Positions 9,261 to 21,205 are shown, counted from the stretch's first letter. The stretch is 64,000 nucleotides of DNA from Chlorokybus atmophyticus (GCA_009103225.1 RHPI01002823.1:5003-69002), one strand, 5' to 3'. The notes: generated from the letters alone by a model not told the origin. Program-made: numbers and translations.

Positions 9261-11474
9261 CACATGCCTTCTCACATTTATTTGACAAAAAGATTTGGTC
9301 TTTATGCAGTCCTCATAAGAAGATAGCTTTCTCCACTTGCTGCCATGCCAATCTTCCCATTGAGGCACAGGGGGTTGGTTACCTGGCACGTTGAGCCAGG
9401 TGGCTTTTTCTCGTCAGGAAAAAAGGTTGTCATATGTAATGGAAGGCACTTGCAGCCACGGACTGAGCCTTGGACGAACAGGTATATACAAAAAGTCTGT
9501 GCACTCCTTGCGCGTGCGCCCGCATTAGCCTCCGCATAGCTGTTTTCATAAGCGCTTCACAAGCTTGTGGCCACTGTCATTTGCTTAATAGCTGTCCTCG
9601 CTTTTTTCATAACTTGATGGTCAGCATTTTACAAAAAGATAATTGCACATGCTATATGTCTATGTGACCATGACATTCCGATGCAAGTTAGCAATGCATC
9701 AACAGCTGCGATGTTACTTGCTGGCTAAGAGGGTTTGCGCTGGCCGAGCAAGGCGTGGAGGTCATTTTACAGACTGTGGTCATAAGCAAGGTTCTTGGCA
9801 AGCTGAACAATTGTATCCTCAGTGCCGATAACAATCTTTAGCACCTAATTGATCAGCAATTGCTGGGCATGACAGTCCTCCAAGTGTGTCAGCAGTGAAC
9901 TTATCCAGCATCTTTTGCATAGGTGTTTCTAAGGTTTGTTTTTGGCAAGCAATGCTTAATCAAGGGTCATCGCTGATTCTTAAGGCATTGCCAGTGGGTG
10001 CATACCTTTTTGCGCCGCCGTGTCCAGTCGCATGTGGGTCATTGCAGTCTTTGAATCGATTAACTACAAAAACAAACTAGCTGTCAACATTAAAAGTATG
10101 GTTTCCAACGTTGCGCGCATAGCAGTGGGCGGATATGATTATCGTATGCACAACCTCAAATTATTGACAATGCAGTATGTTGAGTAACAATGCGAAACAC
10201 GATTAGCGCTCACCTTGCCGTGGCAACCAAGGCGTGAGCAAATCCTCTGCGAGACTTTTTGCTGATCGGGTTCTTCAGCAGCCTTATTAACTAGTTGGTA
10301 TTAACTAGTTGGTGCATGCAAGTCATCGGTTGGCATGTCGACAATCGCTTGCACGTGTGATTTTTGCCATGTTGGTTGAGAGGGGGAAGCACTGCTGGTG
10401 CCAGCCAAGTTGACAGTAGGCTGTGAAACGAACTGATGTTGAACTGAAGCTGTCGCGGCGCTGCTCGTGCTGGCAACATCGACAGTTGGCTGTCCATCCA
10501 CCTGTTACCTTGGGTGATGTGTGGCTGCCACTCCGCTGGTGGTGGTGCGGGCCACATGGATAGTTGGACGTCAATCTACAGAATTATTGCAATTAGGCCA
10601 CATACATTGGCACCATCAACTAACAGCAATACACAGCAAGGCAACTAGTGCACGCCGTATATTGACAATCTATTAGCATGGCGAAGGCTTTTACGGAAAG
10701 CATAGTAGGTGGCAAACACAGGAGGCCGCGTGACCATTGCAAAGAAGCAAGTAAGGTACGCAGGCAGGTGAACTTATCGCTCATGCTGCTGGCTGATCTT
10801 GCCATGCAGCTGGTGGTGCGTGGACTCCACTTTATGGACAGATTGTGGGTTGACAACATCGTGCCGGACATAAGCCGTCTCCACAAAGGGTAGGGAAGTT
10901 TGTTGACTGCGACGGCGTTGTTTCTGAGCAGTATTCCTCTTACTAGCTAGATGCAAGTTTATTCCCAGCTTAGTGCTAATGTCCCTGGCAAATGTAAAAG
11001 TGGCAGCTTTGCGTGGCACCGCGTGCCACCAACATGCATGGCAAAGCACATGTCACTAATTATTTTTAAGTAGCACTCTAATCAAGGTTGTTGATGGCAT
11101 GCTGCTCGCAATCGCTGACTAAAGAGGCTTGTCAGAAGGAGCTCATGTCCGTCCTGAGCATGGACATCATAACGGCTTCACACCAACTCACCATTTGCAT
11201 GACGCGAGCTGCCACCATGGGCTGCAGGCTTGTCCTCTGTCGTCCCCTCCCCCCCTCCCCCCCGCCACCCATCCCGGGGCAAGCACGCTTGCATGCACAC
11301 ATGTTCACTACAGTGACGAACTTTATTTCATGCTGATGTCTGTCTTACGGTGCCAGTGGCATTGCACTCCGCACATAGGCTGTACTCCCTGGCAGCAACT
11401 TTCTCAACCATTGGGATATGCGTGTGGCTACGTGTGTAGACTGCGCGCTTTTGGACCACCCTTGACGGGTTGTG
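9261..11474. other. No gene recognised; possible relic on the minus strand
   Basis: Only short uncertain frames. Around 9870-10080 the minus strand reads RFKDCNDPHATGHGGAKRYA and further residues before stops appear, perhaps a transposase relic, but I cannot name it. Local details: a short direct duplication (TTAACTAGTTGGT) at 10288-10312 and a C-rich run at 11240-11270. Confidence 0.4.
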
Positions 11475-11869
11475 TGTTGAGAAGTAAGCACGCAAGCGAC
11501 GAGGGCAAGCAACGACACACAAGAGAAGGCAAAACACATCCCATTGTTTTACCAACAGACCGCGGGGTTATGTACCCGCCAGTCAGTACACAGTTTGTAC
11601 ACACTGCTGGTCTACACGCAACATGGTCCGTTACACTTGACCATATCCTACGCTGTAAAGTGTGCCACGTAGCTAACTTGACAAGCTTTGTAACAAGCTA
11701 TGCCACGTCCTATAAGACTGAGTATCCTAGGAGATATAACGATTCTCCTAGGACCCTTCTCTGCAGTCCGCGCCAGGACCTTCATGTCCGGAGTCTTCAA
11801 GGTCCTCCCATCGAGGTCCCTTCTCTTGTATTCAGGGCAGGCTGACCGGATGTGGGAATATCTTCAACA
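11475..11869 (-). repeat. Copia LTR (3' LTR of the minus-strand element to its right)
   Basis: TGTTGAGAAGTAAGC at 11475 to CTTCAACA at 11869, followed by the polypurine complement CTCCCACGCGGGCAGC. The first 60 bp match the LTR edge at 4264-4325. Confidence 0.7.
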
Positions 11870-12037
11870 CTCCCACGCGGGCAGCTTGGCCATAATACTT
11901 GGTCCAGCTTACGCACATATGCCGAGTCTCGTGCAACATGCCTTGAACTTCAGCGGTGCAGTGGCTTTGTCATGAAGTCCGCGAGCATGTCTTCTGTATT
12001 GCAATACTGAAACTCAACCTCCTTGCGTGTGCCTCTG

Positions 12038-13445
12038 TCACGCACAAATGTGCTTTGTCCTTGTCGCGGCAATGGGGTGCTTCAGCAACTTGATGGCGCC
12101 TTGGTTGTCGCAGTTGATCGTGATACACGCCATTCGGTGCTCCAGATCTGCCATTAGCTTGCGAAGCCATAATGCCTCCTTCACTGCAGCGGATGCTGCC
12201 ATGTACTCCGCTTCCGAAGTAGATGCTGCTGTTGTTGGTTGCAGCCTGCTGTTCCAGCTCACCACGCCTCCATTTAATTTGAAGACGTAAGCTGTAGTGG
12301 ACCTCCTGCTGTCAAGGTCACCTGCAAAGTCTGCGTCGCAGTAGCCCTCCATCTTTATGCTTCCGCAACCAAACTTGATGCCAACACTTGTGCTTCCAGC
12401 CGCGTAACGCAGTACTCCCTTCGCGGCACGCCAATGCTCCATGCTTGATGCAGACATGTAGCGCGCAAGCACTCCAACTGCATGTGCGATGTCGGGTCTT
12501 GTGCACACTACCAAGTAGAGCATGCTGCCAACAAGCTCACCATATGGGTATTGAGCGTTGTTCAGTATCTCCTCCATCCTTTGCTTTAACGAGGTTGGTG
12601 CCGAGTGCCAATGGAGTAGACTTGATCTTTGCTTCATTGAGTCCAAACTTGGTGACAAGTCGCTTCACCATTTGCTCTTGGCTGATCTTGATTGTGCGTG
12701 CTGCTCTGTTACGCTCTATCACCATGCCAAGAAATAATTTGAACTCTCCAAGGGCGCGCACTGCGAATGCTTGCTGCAATAAGTGCTTTGTCTCTTTCAG
12801 GTCTTCAACTTGCTTCGCCGTAATGATGATGTCGTCCACATACACGAGCAATCAAACCTTCTTCTCTTCATGAACGAAGAGCCCGAGATCTGCTGAGGAT
12901 GCTTTGTAGCCGAGTTTCTTCAACTCTTTTGTGAGGCGAATGTGCCACACACGTGGTGCTTGTCGCAGCCCATACAAAGCTTTGATCGACTTGCAAGCCA
13001 TGCCCGGGTCCCCTTGTGCGTAGCCTTGTGGTTGCTGAGTGTAGATCTCTTCCTCCAGATCTCCGTAAAGGAAAGCAGTCTTCACATCAAGGTGGTGACA
13101 CTCGAGGTCTTCAGCAGCAACCATGGCGAGCACCGTGCGAAAGGTTGCGTGCTTACTTGCATGTGCAAATACTTTATTGAAGTCCACACCTTCCTGTTGT
13201 AGGAATCCCTTTGCCACCAGCCTTGCCTTGTAGCGCTCAATGTTGCCTTGACCACCACGCTTCACCTTAAACACCCACTTGACTGGAACGGGTTTCACAC
13301 CGTGCGGGGGCTTTTCCAACACCCAAGTGTTGATGGCATGGAGTGATACAATCTCATCAGTCATAGCTCGCTGCCATTGCTTTGCTTCTGGTGCTCGCAA
13401 TGCCTCCTCGTAGGTGCTTGGTTCTTCACTCTCTTCATTGTGCAC
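12038..13445 (-). pseudogene. Copia reverse transcriptase and RNase H
   Basis: From 13445: SLHAINTWVLEKPP, RYKARLVAKGFLQQEGVDFN, HHLDVKTAFLYGDLEEEIYT and YGLRQAPRVWHIRL, all copia RT blocks. One in-frame TGA at 12852-12854 stands where Trp is expected before LLVYVDD. A shift near 12600 leads to ELVGSMLYLVVCTRPDIAHA and RNase H (CDADFAGDLDSRRSTT, then INCDNQGAIKLLKHPIAATR). Apart from one stop and one shift the whole module is readable, which suggests fairly recent loss. Confidence 0.85.
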
Positions 13446-13470
13446 ACTCGCGACGTGTGCCTTTAAGAAG

Positions 13471-14350
13471 TCAGGTGCTTTTCTCTCCCTGGTTGGGTAG
13501 CATCGAGCTTACTCCTGCTGCTTCTGCTTCTCGCCTTCCCACATCTAAGCCCTGCTCTTTGTTTATGACCGATGCCTCGCCTTCAACCTCCTCTCTGCTT
13601 TGAAGTTCTTCAGGTTGTGCTTGGTCATCTTCATCTTGAGGGTAGAAACCTTCTTCGACTTGAGCTTGTGATGAGCCTTCGTGGAACCCGTCTTCTCTGC
13701 TCACCACAATCTTGCACGTGTCCTCGAGTATGACCTTGTACGCCTTTGAGCCTGGCTCATAACCAACAAAGATGCCCTTTTTGCTGACTGGCTCCAACTT
13801 GTGTCGCAATTGACTTGGCATAAGTGCATATGCCACACATCCGAACACACGCATGCCACTCACATCTGGCGCTTCATTGTGAAAGAGCTCCCACGGAGTC
13901 TTTTGCTCAAAGATCACTGGTGCACGGTTGCAAATGTAGTTGGCAGTGAGAACGGCCTCCTTCCACAGACTGTCCTCCGACTTGGTGTCATTGAGCAAGG
14001 CTCGAACACGCTCCAATAGAATTCGGTTGACGTTCAGCTGCTCCATTCCGTTGTGGAGTGTATGGTGCTGCTGTCTCATGCCGTATGCCTTTGCTGGCGA
14101 AGAACTCTTTGAGCTGGGCGTTGATGTACTCCCCTCCTCGATCACTTCTCATTGCTTTCATCTTCTTCCCGATTGGGTCTCGAGCAATGCAATATCGGTA
14201 CGCACAGCTCCAGCGACTTCTGACTTTTGTATCAAAGAGAAGACGATGGAAAGCTTGCTGTAGTCGTCGAGAAAAGTCGCAAAGTACCTTACCCCTCCTT
14301 TCGCTACAATGCGCATAGGCCCGCAAACGTCCATGTGCACAAGCCCGCAA
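13471..14350 (-). pseudogene. Copia integrase
   Basis: Integrase core residues read MRSDRGGEYINAQLKEFF and TAAPYTPQRNGAAERQ, the Glu of the catalytic DDE triad being in AAER. A one-base shift near 14050 passes the frame to LLERVRALLNDTKSEDSLW and the family C-terminal block MRVFGCVAYALMPSQ, KGIFVGYEPGSKAYKV. Confidence 0.8.
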
Positions 14351-15354
14351 GGGCGCTTGCTACTTGAAGTAGAAGATGAGAACGGCATGCGGTGCTGCTT
14401 GGCCAATACACAAGGCTCACAGAGCGCACTCGAAGACGCTTGAAGGTCTTTCTTGCTCACGTTGATGCCTTTCACCATGTCTTCAGCGACGAGGCGTGCG
14501 AGGTTGCTGTAGCCTAAATGCCCGAACCTCCGATGGCAAAGCTCGGTCGTCTCCTTCTCCTTCACCATTATGGCCTTGCTGTTATAAATCTGCTTTACAA
14601 TGTAGAGCCCTCCTCGTTGGGTACCGACCATGTACTCGACCCCATCCATGCGTACGGAGCAGCGTCCCTTCCGGATCACTATCTCAGCTCCCACGCGTTC
14701 AGCAACTCTCACGGCGAACAAGTTTGCAGTAGCTCCAAGTACGTGCAATACTTCTTGCAGTACCACCTGTCTTTCACCAGCGCCAACCTTGCATTGAAGC
14801 CTTATTTCACCAACTCCTATTGCTTCAAGCTCGTGACCACTGAAGCCTTTCACCTTCCTTGTGGTTGTCAGCTTCCTGTAGTTCTCCGTCACCTCTGGGT
14901 GTGGTGTGAGATGCTAATTACAGCCTGAGTCAATTGCCCATGAAGTTGTATCAAACTTCCTTAGGGCAGTAAATGCAACAGCCTTCTCTTTGCGTTGAGC
15001 GTTGCCACTGGTGATTGCTTCGGATTGCTCTCGTTGGCGTTTGCGACAATCCTTTGAGATATGTTCTTGAATACCACAAAAGTGGCATGTGTGATTCTTG
15101 AACCTTGAGTTGATGCCTTTCGCCTTGTTCTTGTCTTCGTAGTTGCTTGTTTTCTTGTGTTTGTCTCGTGTGTAGAAGGCCACAGAGTCCGCTTGCTCTT
15201 CCTTCTTTGAGACGCGTTGCTCCACAGTGAGCAACTTGGGTAGCACATCGTCCAGGGTTAGCTCCGATGATGATGTCTCAGGTAGAGTAGCAACGACTTC
15301 GTACTCTGATGAAAGCCCTGCAACAATCGCCAATACAACCTCTGTCTCTTCCAT
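14158..15354 (-). pseudogene. Copia gag C-terminus, protease and pre-integrase
   Basis: The right part (15354-14914) has a perfect CCHC zinc knuckle, CHFCGIQEHISKDC, and then the aspartic protease start WAIDSGCN, with the DSG triad intact. After a shift near 14900, the frame 14892-14158 carries the protease remainder (LQEVLHVLGATANLFAVRV) and the pre-integrase finger (LCHRRFGHLGYSNLARLV ... CEPCVLAKQHRMPF). Protease frees the mature proteins; the finger binds element DNA ends. Truncation of gag at 15358 makes the element non-functional. Confidence 0.85.
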
Positions 15355-15358
15355 CTGC

Positions 15359-16938
15359 TGTAAGGAATATGCGGGTGTTTGGCTGCATTGCGTATGTGCT
15401 GGTACCCAAGCAAAAAAGGAAAAAGCTGGATCCTGTCAGCCAGAAAGGTATTTTCCTTGGGTGTGAATCAAACTCAAAGGCATATAGAGTGTTGATGGAC
15501 GAGACCAAAAAGATCATCATCGATAGAGATGTTGCTTACCATGAAAGCATGAGAGCACAGCAGCAGAAGAGCCCTGATCACAATGATAGCTCTGGTGATG
15601 AAGACATGAGCTCTGATGACGAAGATGAAGGTTTGCATTGCCATGAATACAGCACTGAAGACACTATGCCTTACTGGGGTAGAAGTGATTCTGAGTCTAA
15701 AGAAAGGGAGCTCAACCCTTGAAGAACGAGTAGTGCTGCAGCGGGTGGTGGACAAAAACATCGTAAGCAGCATAATCGGCAACAAAGCAACTAGCGAGCA
15801 TATCTTTGGCGTGAGAGGCATCAGCCTGATTGGTCCGATGTACAAGAAAAACAGAACCTGCAACATATGAAGAAGCACTGCGAGCAGCAAATTCTGAGCA
15901 ATGGCGCCAGGCGATGGATGAGGAAGTTGCGTCGCTGCATGCAAGCGATACTTGGGAGCTGGAGATTCCACCCCAAGGAACAAAGCCCATCTCCGTCAAC
16001 TGGGTATATAAGGTGAATAGAGACGGTCATGGCAACATTGAGAGATACAAGGCCAGGCTCGTGGCAAAGGGATTTTTGCAACAGCAAACAATTGACTTCA
16101 ATGAAATATTTGCTCTAGCTGAGAAGTCGGCAACTTTCAAAGCTATGGTGGCAGTTGTTGCTGTGGATAACCTGGAGTTTCGTCACCTTGATGTCAAGAC
16201 AGCCTTTTTGTATAGTGAGCTGGAAGAGGAAATCTACATTCAGCAACTAAAAGGGTATCAGGAGGGACCATCTGGTGCTGCATGCAGGCTGGTCAAGGCA
16301 TTGTAAGGGCTAAAGCAAGCACCAAGAGTGTCGCATGCGAGACTTTGCAAGGAGCTCAAGAAACAAGGCTTCACTGCAAGTCTAGCTGATCCTAGCTTGT
16401 TCAATTCCGGAAACAAGAGGATGTGGTTGTTGGTGTACGTGGATGACATTGTGATTGCGGCAGCACAAATGTAAGATGCTCAGCGAGTGAAGACTCAGCA
16501 AAAGACTGCATTTAAGTGCAGAGATCTAGGCGAGACCACATACTTTCTCAGGGTAGTTGTTAAAGGAACAGGGCTTCGGGAATCATCCGCATCACTCAGG
16601 AGCAGATGGTGAAGCAATTGGTGGCAAAGTTTGGTTTGATAACGCAAAAATAAGAGAGGTACCCTTGAGTGTGGGAGCTAAGTTGGTCAGAGCCGGAGAC
16701 AGCGGTAAGGAGTCAGACAAGCAGAGGTATCCCTGCTGTGAGCTTATTGGAAGTCTTGTCTACTTGTCAGTGGCATCAAGACCAGACATTGCACATGCTG
16801 TGGGACAGTTAGCAAACTACATGTTAGCCCCAATAATGCAGCATTGATTGGCAGCAATGGGAGTGTTGCGCTATCTGTCAACAACAGCGGCAATGGGCAT
16901 CGAGTATGGCTAGGGCAATGTAGAACTGCTGGGCTACT
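15359..16938 (+). pseudogene. Copia pol fragment, plus strand (same family as element D)
   Basis: Begins inside the post-integrase block (MRVFGCIAYVLVPKQKRKKL ... KGIFLGCESNSKAYRVLMDE). It continues through RT (VNWVYKVNRDGHGNIERYKA, HLDVKTAFLYSELEEEIYIQ, a stop after VKAL at 16304) to [12 protein letters not shown] and ELIGSLVYLSVASRPDIAHA. The end breaks off in RNase H at about 16938, where an LTR facing the other way begins. Both ends are truncated and several stops are present. DNA similarity to element D is very high. Confidence 0.8.
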
Positions 16939-17284
16939 TGTTGACTAGAGATGCTGCATGCAACCATGCACAAGAAGCATATACAGCACAGTGGTAAGAG
17001 CAGAGCTACACCGCCAACGAAGTGACTAGAGAAGTGAACTCTCCTCAATAACCCGCGGCCTGTCGGCTCTGGGCCCTCAATCTGGGTCCTACCAAAGACC
17101 AGACCAGACTGTACCAGGTCCAATTGCCTGCAGCCTATGCATACAATTGCAGTATATGAGTAGCTTATCAAGTACCAGCGTAATAAGCTACAATAGGGCT
17201 AGCTAAGCTGATTGGACAATAGCACATAAGTGTCATATGCTATACATGTAGAGAACACTGAATAACATGCTTTATTCTCCACAC
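16939..17284 (-). repeat. Copia LTR of the element D family, minus orientation
   Basis: TGTTGACTAGAGATGC... to ...ATTCTCCACA. Aligns along its length with the D LTRs at 20830 and 26114 but is more diverged, and carries the shared block CGGCTCTGGGCCCT. No polypurine tract or matching target duplication, so probably a decayed solo LTR. Confidence 0.65.
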
Positions 17285-17429
17285 TCAGCGGTGGTCAGCT
17301 CTTCCACAGCGGGGAGGTTTCCACTTGGCGCGGACGCGGTGTGCACGTGACCCATGGCGTGCGGCATTCATCTTGATCGGGTGGCCAAGGATAGAGCACA
17401 CGGTAGCTGTGCTGCACCTGGTGGCGACG

Positions 17430-17906
17430 ATCATCCTTGGAGTGGACATTCTCGATTGTCGAGGATATTCTTGTATCCGGTCAGCTCGCCCTGTGGATAA
17501 GAATAGCTGCGAGAAGATTCAGGCGCGAGAAGGTGCCAGTCGAGAAAGGTCCCGGCGAGGACTTCAGTCGAGAAGGTTCTAGGCGTGGAGTCGAGTTCGG
17601 AGTTTGGAGACTTTCAGGAGCTGTAGAAGAAACGTTGTAGCTCGGTGTTTATATGATTGTATGGCGCGTGTTATAGCTTGTTAGAAAGCTCTTTGGTAGT
17701 AGCTACGTGGTGCAACTTAGAGCGCAAGAATCGGTTGAGTGTAGAAGTCGTGGTGACTCTAGAGTAGACAGGTGCAGAACTGGCGGGTATATAAGCTCGC
17801 AGTGTGACTTTGTTGTAATCCTTGGAACGCCTTTTTCGGATCAGCCTTGCGTGTATACTCTGGTAGAGTGTGTGTGCTTGTGCTTGCACCAACTCCATGC
17901 ATGATC
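17430..17906 (+). repeat. Copia-type LTR, plus orientation
   Basis: Its left half is the inverted match of 4316-4505. The right half adds a promoter-like part with TATATAA at 17788-17794. It separates copia debris from family E copy 1, whose 3' part it seems to cut off. The right boundary is uncertain. Confidence 0.55.
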
Positions 17907-18270
17907 AGTAGTGTCCAAATCTCAACATCGATGACGTATGCCAAGGGGTGTTGAATCTGGTGGTGCTGCAGGCGGTGGATGACTCGCAGCAGCTCTAAAA
18001 AGAGTGTGGACCGTGGATCGTTAGCCCCTGTCCTGTGCCGGCCTTGGAGTGACCATGGCACTTTCATCCAGCAATCAACAGATCCACATTGCCCAAGGCA
18101 CTGAGATAATTAGCCGAGATGAGGCGGATATCTTGAGGCAGAGCCTTAAGACTTCCACGCAATGCCGACAACGGCAGGAGGTGTGGATAGCGCAAGTGCA
18201 ACTGGCGTAGATAATGGTATTCAACAGTCTGAGCATGCGCATCATGGTCACAGTAGTAATACTGAGTCAC
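17759..18270 (-). pseudogene. Family E segment downstream of the protease
   Basis: Frames at 18270-18064 (QYYYCDHDAHAQTVEYHYLR, then LRLISANYLSALGNVDLLIAG) and 18067-17759 (MKVPWSLQGRHRTG and following) continue the protease frame with small shifts. NVDLLIAG resembles the last strand and helix of retropepsins (usually D-[IV]-L-[IL]-G). No polymerase motif follows. Confidence 0.45.
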
Positions 18271-18596
18271 CTTGACAGCGGTGTTGAAAAGAGATAGCTA
18301 TTATTCTTAAAAGGGCTGCTGTCCAGCGATGCTGCTGTGAGACCCAAGGCCTTAGCCGAGTGTTTGCCAATGATACATGGTTGTGCCCCTCCATCCAGCA
18401 TTACGCGCTTGGGCGTACGTTCATTAATTTGTACATGCTTGCCCTCGTTGGCAACCATGACGGCCTTGGCGTTGAGCCGTGCGCGATCGTCGGGACGTTG
18501 AGGAACAGCAATTGCGTGGGGTGTTGCTCTAGGGTGCTGGACCTTAAGGCTACCATAGCTCGTCTTCCTGCAATAGGAGCTGTGCCCTGTCCTCAT
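18267..18596 (-). CDS. Retropepsin-like aspartic protease domain of family E
   Basis: A frame of 109 codons with KRVMLDGGAQPCIIGKHSAK. The hydrophobic-Asp-x-Gly-Ala pattern followed by a hydrophobic Ile-Ile-Gly strand is that of retroviral-type aspartic proteases, but the usual Ser/Thr after the Asp is Gly (DGGA instead of DSGA or DTGA). Retroelement proteases cut the polyprotein. The frame links leftward to a segment ending NVDLLIAG. No N-terminal start of its own; it is part of a longer polyprotein. The assignment is by motif only. Confidence 0.5.
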   Translation of the reverse strand: MRTGHSSYCRKTSYGSLKVQHPRATPHAIAVPQRPDDRARLNAKAVMVANEGKHVQINERTPKRVMLDGGAQPCIIGKHSAKALGLTAASLDSSPFKNNSYLFSTPLSR

Positions 18597-19539
18597 GCAC
18601 TCCCTTGTTCTGTTTTACCCCCTTGCCCTGCCCCTTGTCCGGGTGGTGCCGGCACTGGTGGTGGATTGCGACGAGAAGTTGGGTCAGTAGCAGGAGCTGC
18701 TGGTGGTGGTGGTGGATAAATGCGTTCCATTGCTGCCACTGCCTCCTTGTTGGTCCAATAGAGTGCATGAGCGGCCTCATAATAGAGTGCGCAAGCGTGC
18801 CCTCCCATATGGCTGAGGGGTGACAACGCCAGTCGGCGAACTCCTCCACCTGAGGCATAGGCGTGAGGTAGACGGCGTGTACCAGCTGCCTTCTCAATGC
18901 GTCGCCAATGGTGGGTATCCCAAGGATGCTCCGCATGTACGTGTCCCATTGGCCTCCAGTGATCCCTACGTCAATCACTGTTATGGCTCACCCTCTCAGG
19001 GTGAGCCATAACAGTCGGGCGAGTCCTGCTGTTGACGCTGAATGTCATAAGCCTGAGCGATGCGCCGAAGTTGCCGTGCTACCTCAATGCCTGGTAGATG
19101 CATGAGGGCGACCTCCGTGGTGATTCTATCACGAATGCCATAGGGACGCGTCTGGTCCACCACTTAGTCGTAGGCTTGCCGTATGGAGCGCATAAACGCA
19201 CTCATCCAAGGCAGTGTCGATGGAAATGTGAATAGTGGAACTGCAAGGTGTTTGTTGATAAACCATGTGAGTACTTGAGCCCGTCCTCCCGTGGTTTGCT
19301 GTAGTAGCAGTATCCCTCTGAGTGTGGCGCCTTCCGAGCCTTGTTGTTGCAATGTTCCCTACATGACTTTTTGCAGCAGGCGTGTGCGCAATTGTTGCTC
19401 CCCGTGTGTTTGTTGACAAGCGAGATGCGGGTAGGCTCCTTGTTGAAAATACCCCTTCCCTGGTCGACGTTGATTTGCTGGCCAATTGTTGGTCATGTTG
19501 ACGATAAGGGCAGCGATTTCTCCCCTGAAATATAGACAC
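18550..19539 (-). pseudogene. Family E conserved gag-like C-terminal block, copy 1
   Basis: Holds GGQWDTYMRSILGIPTIGDA, LVHAVYLTPMPQVEEF and CHPSAIWEGTLAHS, which align to copy 2 at 29059-29572 (GRWDAYIAGILRVPTI, LLRAVYLQPMPQ, AIWEGTLA). A Pro-rich tail with SRRNPPPVPAP follows in a shifted frame. Conservation of this block in two diverged copies shows it was coding. I do not recognise its fold. Confidence 0.5.
18977..19015. repeat. Perfect hairpin, 18-bp arms, 3-base loop
   Basis: ACTGTTATGGCTCACCCT (18977-18994), CTC, then its exact complement to 19015. It lies within the family E gag-like block. Confidence 0.85.
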
Positions 19540-19770
19540 AATATCTGCTCAACACCTCCGTTTAAGTGAGTCTGATGCGCTCTCGGTCCTCGTTGGTGGG
19601 ATGCTGCGGCTTGTTCACCCGAATGTTGTCATATGTTTCAGCGCGGGTGTCAGTAATAAGGACACCAGCTAGTGCTTCGTCAATGTCCCGCTAGACATCT
19701 TTAAAGTGGTCCCGTTTGCGACGGCAAACCACCTGCTCTTGCTATTTACGGAACTGGCGAGCCCGATCCA

Positions 19771-20829
19771 ATGCGTAGAAGCGGCGGCATTGATTACGCC
19801 ATGAGCATGTGGCCAACTCAAAATCGTTGCCCAGCGGACGCGCAGCAAATGCCCAAAACAGTTGAACCACTACGGGTACAAGTCGTCGAAGTGGTCCAGG
19901 TTGGACGGCTCTTGGTTGGGTGGCAATGCTGGATGCTCCGGGGCCAACTAATGACGGTTGTTCAGATCCTACAACATGGTGAGGGTTTTGTCGGTAATGC
20001 GCAGGGTGTCAAGGTCGTGGCCCAGCTCCTGACGATGGAGAGGGACAGCATCAACACCATATAGCAGGGCATCCTCGTCAATGCGCCACATGAACTGGTC
20101 ACCTTCAACGTGCGCCGGGGTGATTGGCATGCCAGCGGCGGTACGCGCTGGTCCTTGTCTGAGCGAGAACTGTGCTGCTGGTACGATAGCTGCGTTGGTT
20201 GAGGCTGCCTCCGCTATCGTGGACGTGGAGGGCCCCGCCCCTGTGGCAGCCATGGTGGCCGTTAATGGTCCGGCCACAATTGTTTCCAAGGCAACGATAT
20301 TGAGCTGAGCGGTAGCCACAGTAGTGGTTGGCTGCGCAGTGGGGTCACCAGCGACAATGGTTGCTGCAGATTAGGTTGCTGCCATCGACTCGGCAGCAAG
20401 GACAGCTGACGTTGCAGCGACAGTTGCTGCGAGACCTTTACTGACGGCAGCGGTGGCGGCTGTTGTGGCGGCTTGTGTGGCAGCAGCTGTAGTGGGATCC
20501 GCAAGGGCTTTCGCTGATGCAGACAATGACTCGGAGACACCAGTGGTGGCAGCCGGTGAAACCGCTGTGGTTGTTGCTGCTAATGTTGCCGCTTGGCCTG
20601 CAAAACCAGCTGTTCCACCTGTGGAGGATGGCCCGGCGTCCCCTCGGGTTCGCCGTGGTGGCTGCACGCCCGTAGGCGGGGTGACTTCCTTGTAAGCGTT
20701 AAGCGCTTCACTTTCTTACAAACGCTTCACTCTCATTGCTGCCCAATGTGCCGTGTACCATGCGCGATATTCATCCTCGCTGCCCTTCATCGCGTAAAGC
20801 TTATCCATCCATGCTGTGAGGGCAGCAAC
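19771..20829 (-). pseudogene. Family E alanine-rich linker region, copy 1
   Basis: Minus-strand frames at 20667-20371 and 20319-19969 are rich in Ala, Thr and Ser and align with 30716-31516 of copy 2. Near 20829 the residues AALTAWMDKLYAMKG match copy 2's AALMARIARLKED. This is exactly where element D splits the coding sequence. Low-complexity composition fits a flexible gag linker. Confidence 0.5.
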
Positions 20830-21164
20830 TGTTGACTGGAGCTATTGCATGCAACCATGCACAGCATACAACATACACATGCAATGGTTGAGCTTGTGCA
20901 AGCTACACCGCTAGAATACTTGCTCGAGAGTAGATTGTACTCGTAAGACGCGAGCTGCCTCGGCTCTGGGCCCTGACTCAGGTCTTACCAAAAAGACCAG
21001 CCCGAACTGTGCCAGTTCTAGCCGCCTGCAGCCTATACACATTTGCAGTATAGAGTAGCTTATTTTATGTCACCAGATAAGAGACTCAGAGTTCTTATAG
21101 ACAAGCTGACTGCATACAAGTCACGAGAGTCATAAACCATACATAACATGATCTATTCTCAACA
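20830..21164 (-). repeat. Element D 3' LTR
   Basis: 335 bp from TGTTGACTGG to TTCTCAACA, followed by the polypurine complement CTCCCACGCAGGCAGC. About the same length and sequence as the LTR at 26114-26446. Target duplication GCAAC at 20825-20829. Confidence 0.9.
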
Positions 21165-21205
21165 CTCCCACGCAGGCAGCTTGGCTAGCTTCTCGCTTCA
21201 AGTCT

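Larger units (their letters stand above)
11475..15358 (-). mobile_element. Ty1/copia retrotransposon, minus strand, 5' truncated
   Basis: Reading leftward: gag end, protease, pre-integrase, integrase, reverse transcriptase, RNase H, polypurine tract, LTR. The 5' LTR and most of gag are missing; at about 15358 it abuts an oppositely oriented copia fragment. Compared with its neighbours it is well preserved, with few stops. Confidence 0.85.

Noticed and set aside
9870-10080. Possible transposase on the minus strand
   Set aside because: Short, stop-ridden and without a recognisable catalytic motif; left as unassigned.
16939-17284. Possible 3' LTR of the plus-strand copia at 15359-16938
   Set aside because: The LTR faces the other way and lacks a plus-strand polypurine tract, so it is a separate element.
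20453-20695. Ala/Val-rich plus-strand frame
   Set aside because: Complement of the low-complexity Ala/Thr linker of family E; the conserved coding sense is the minus strand.
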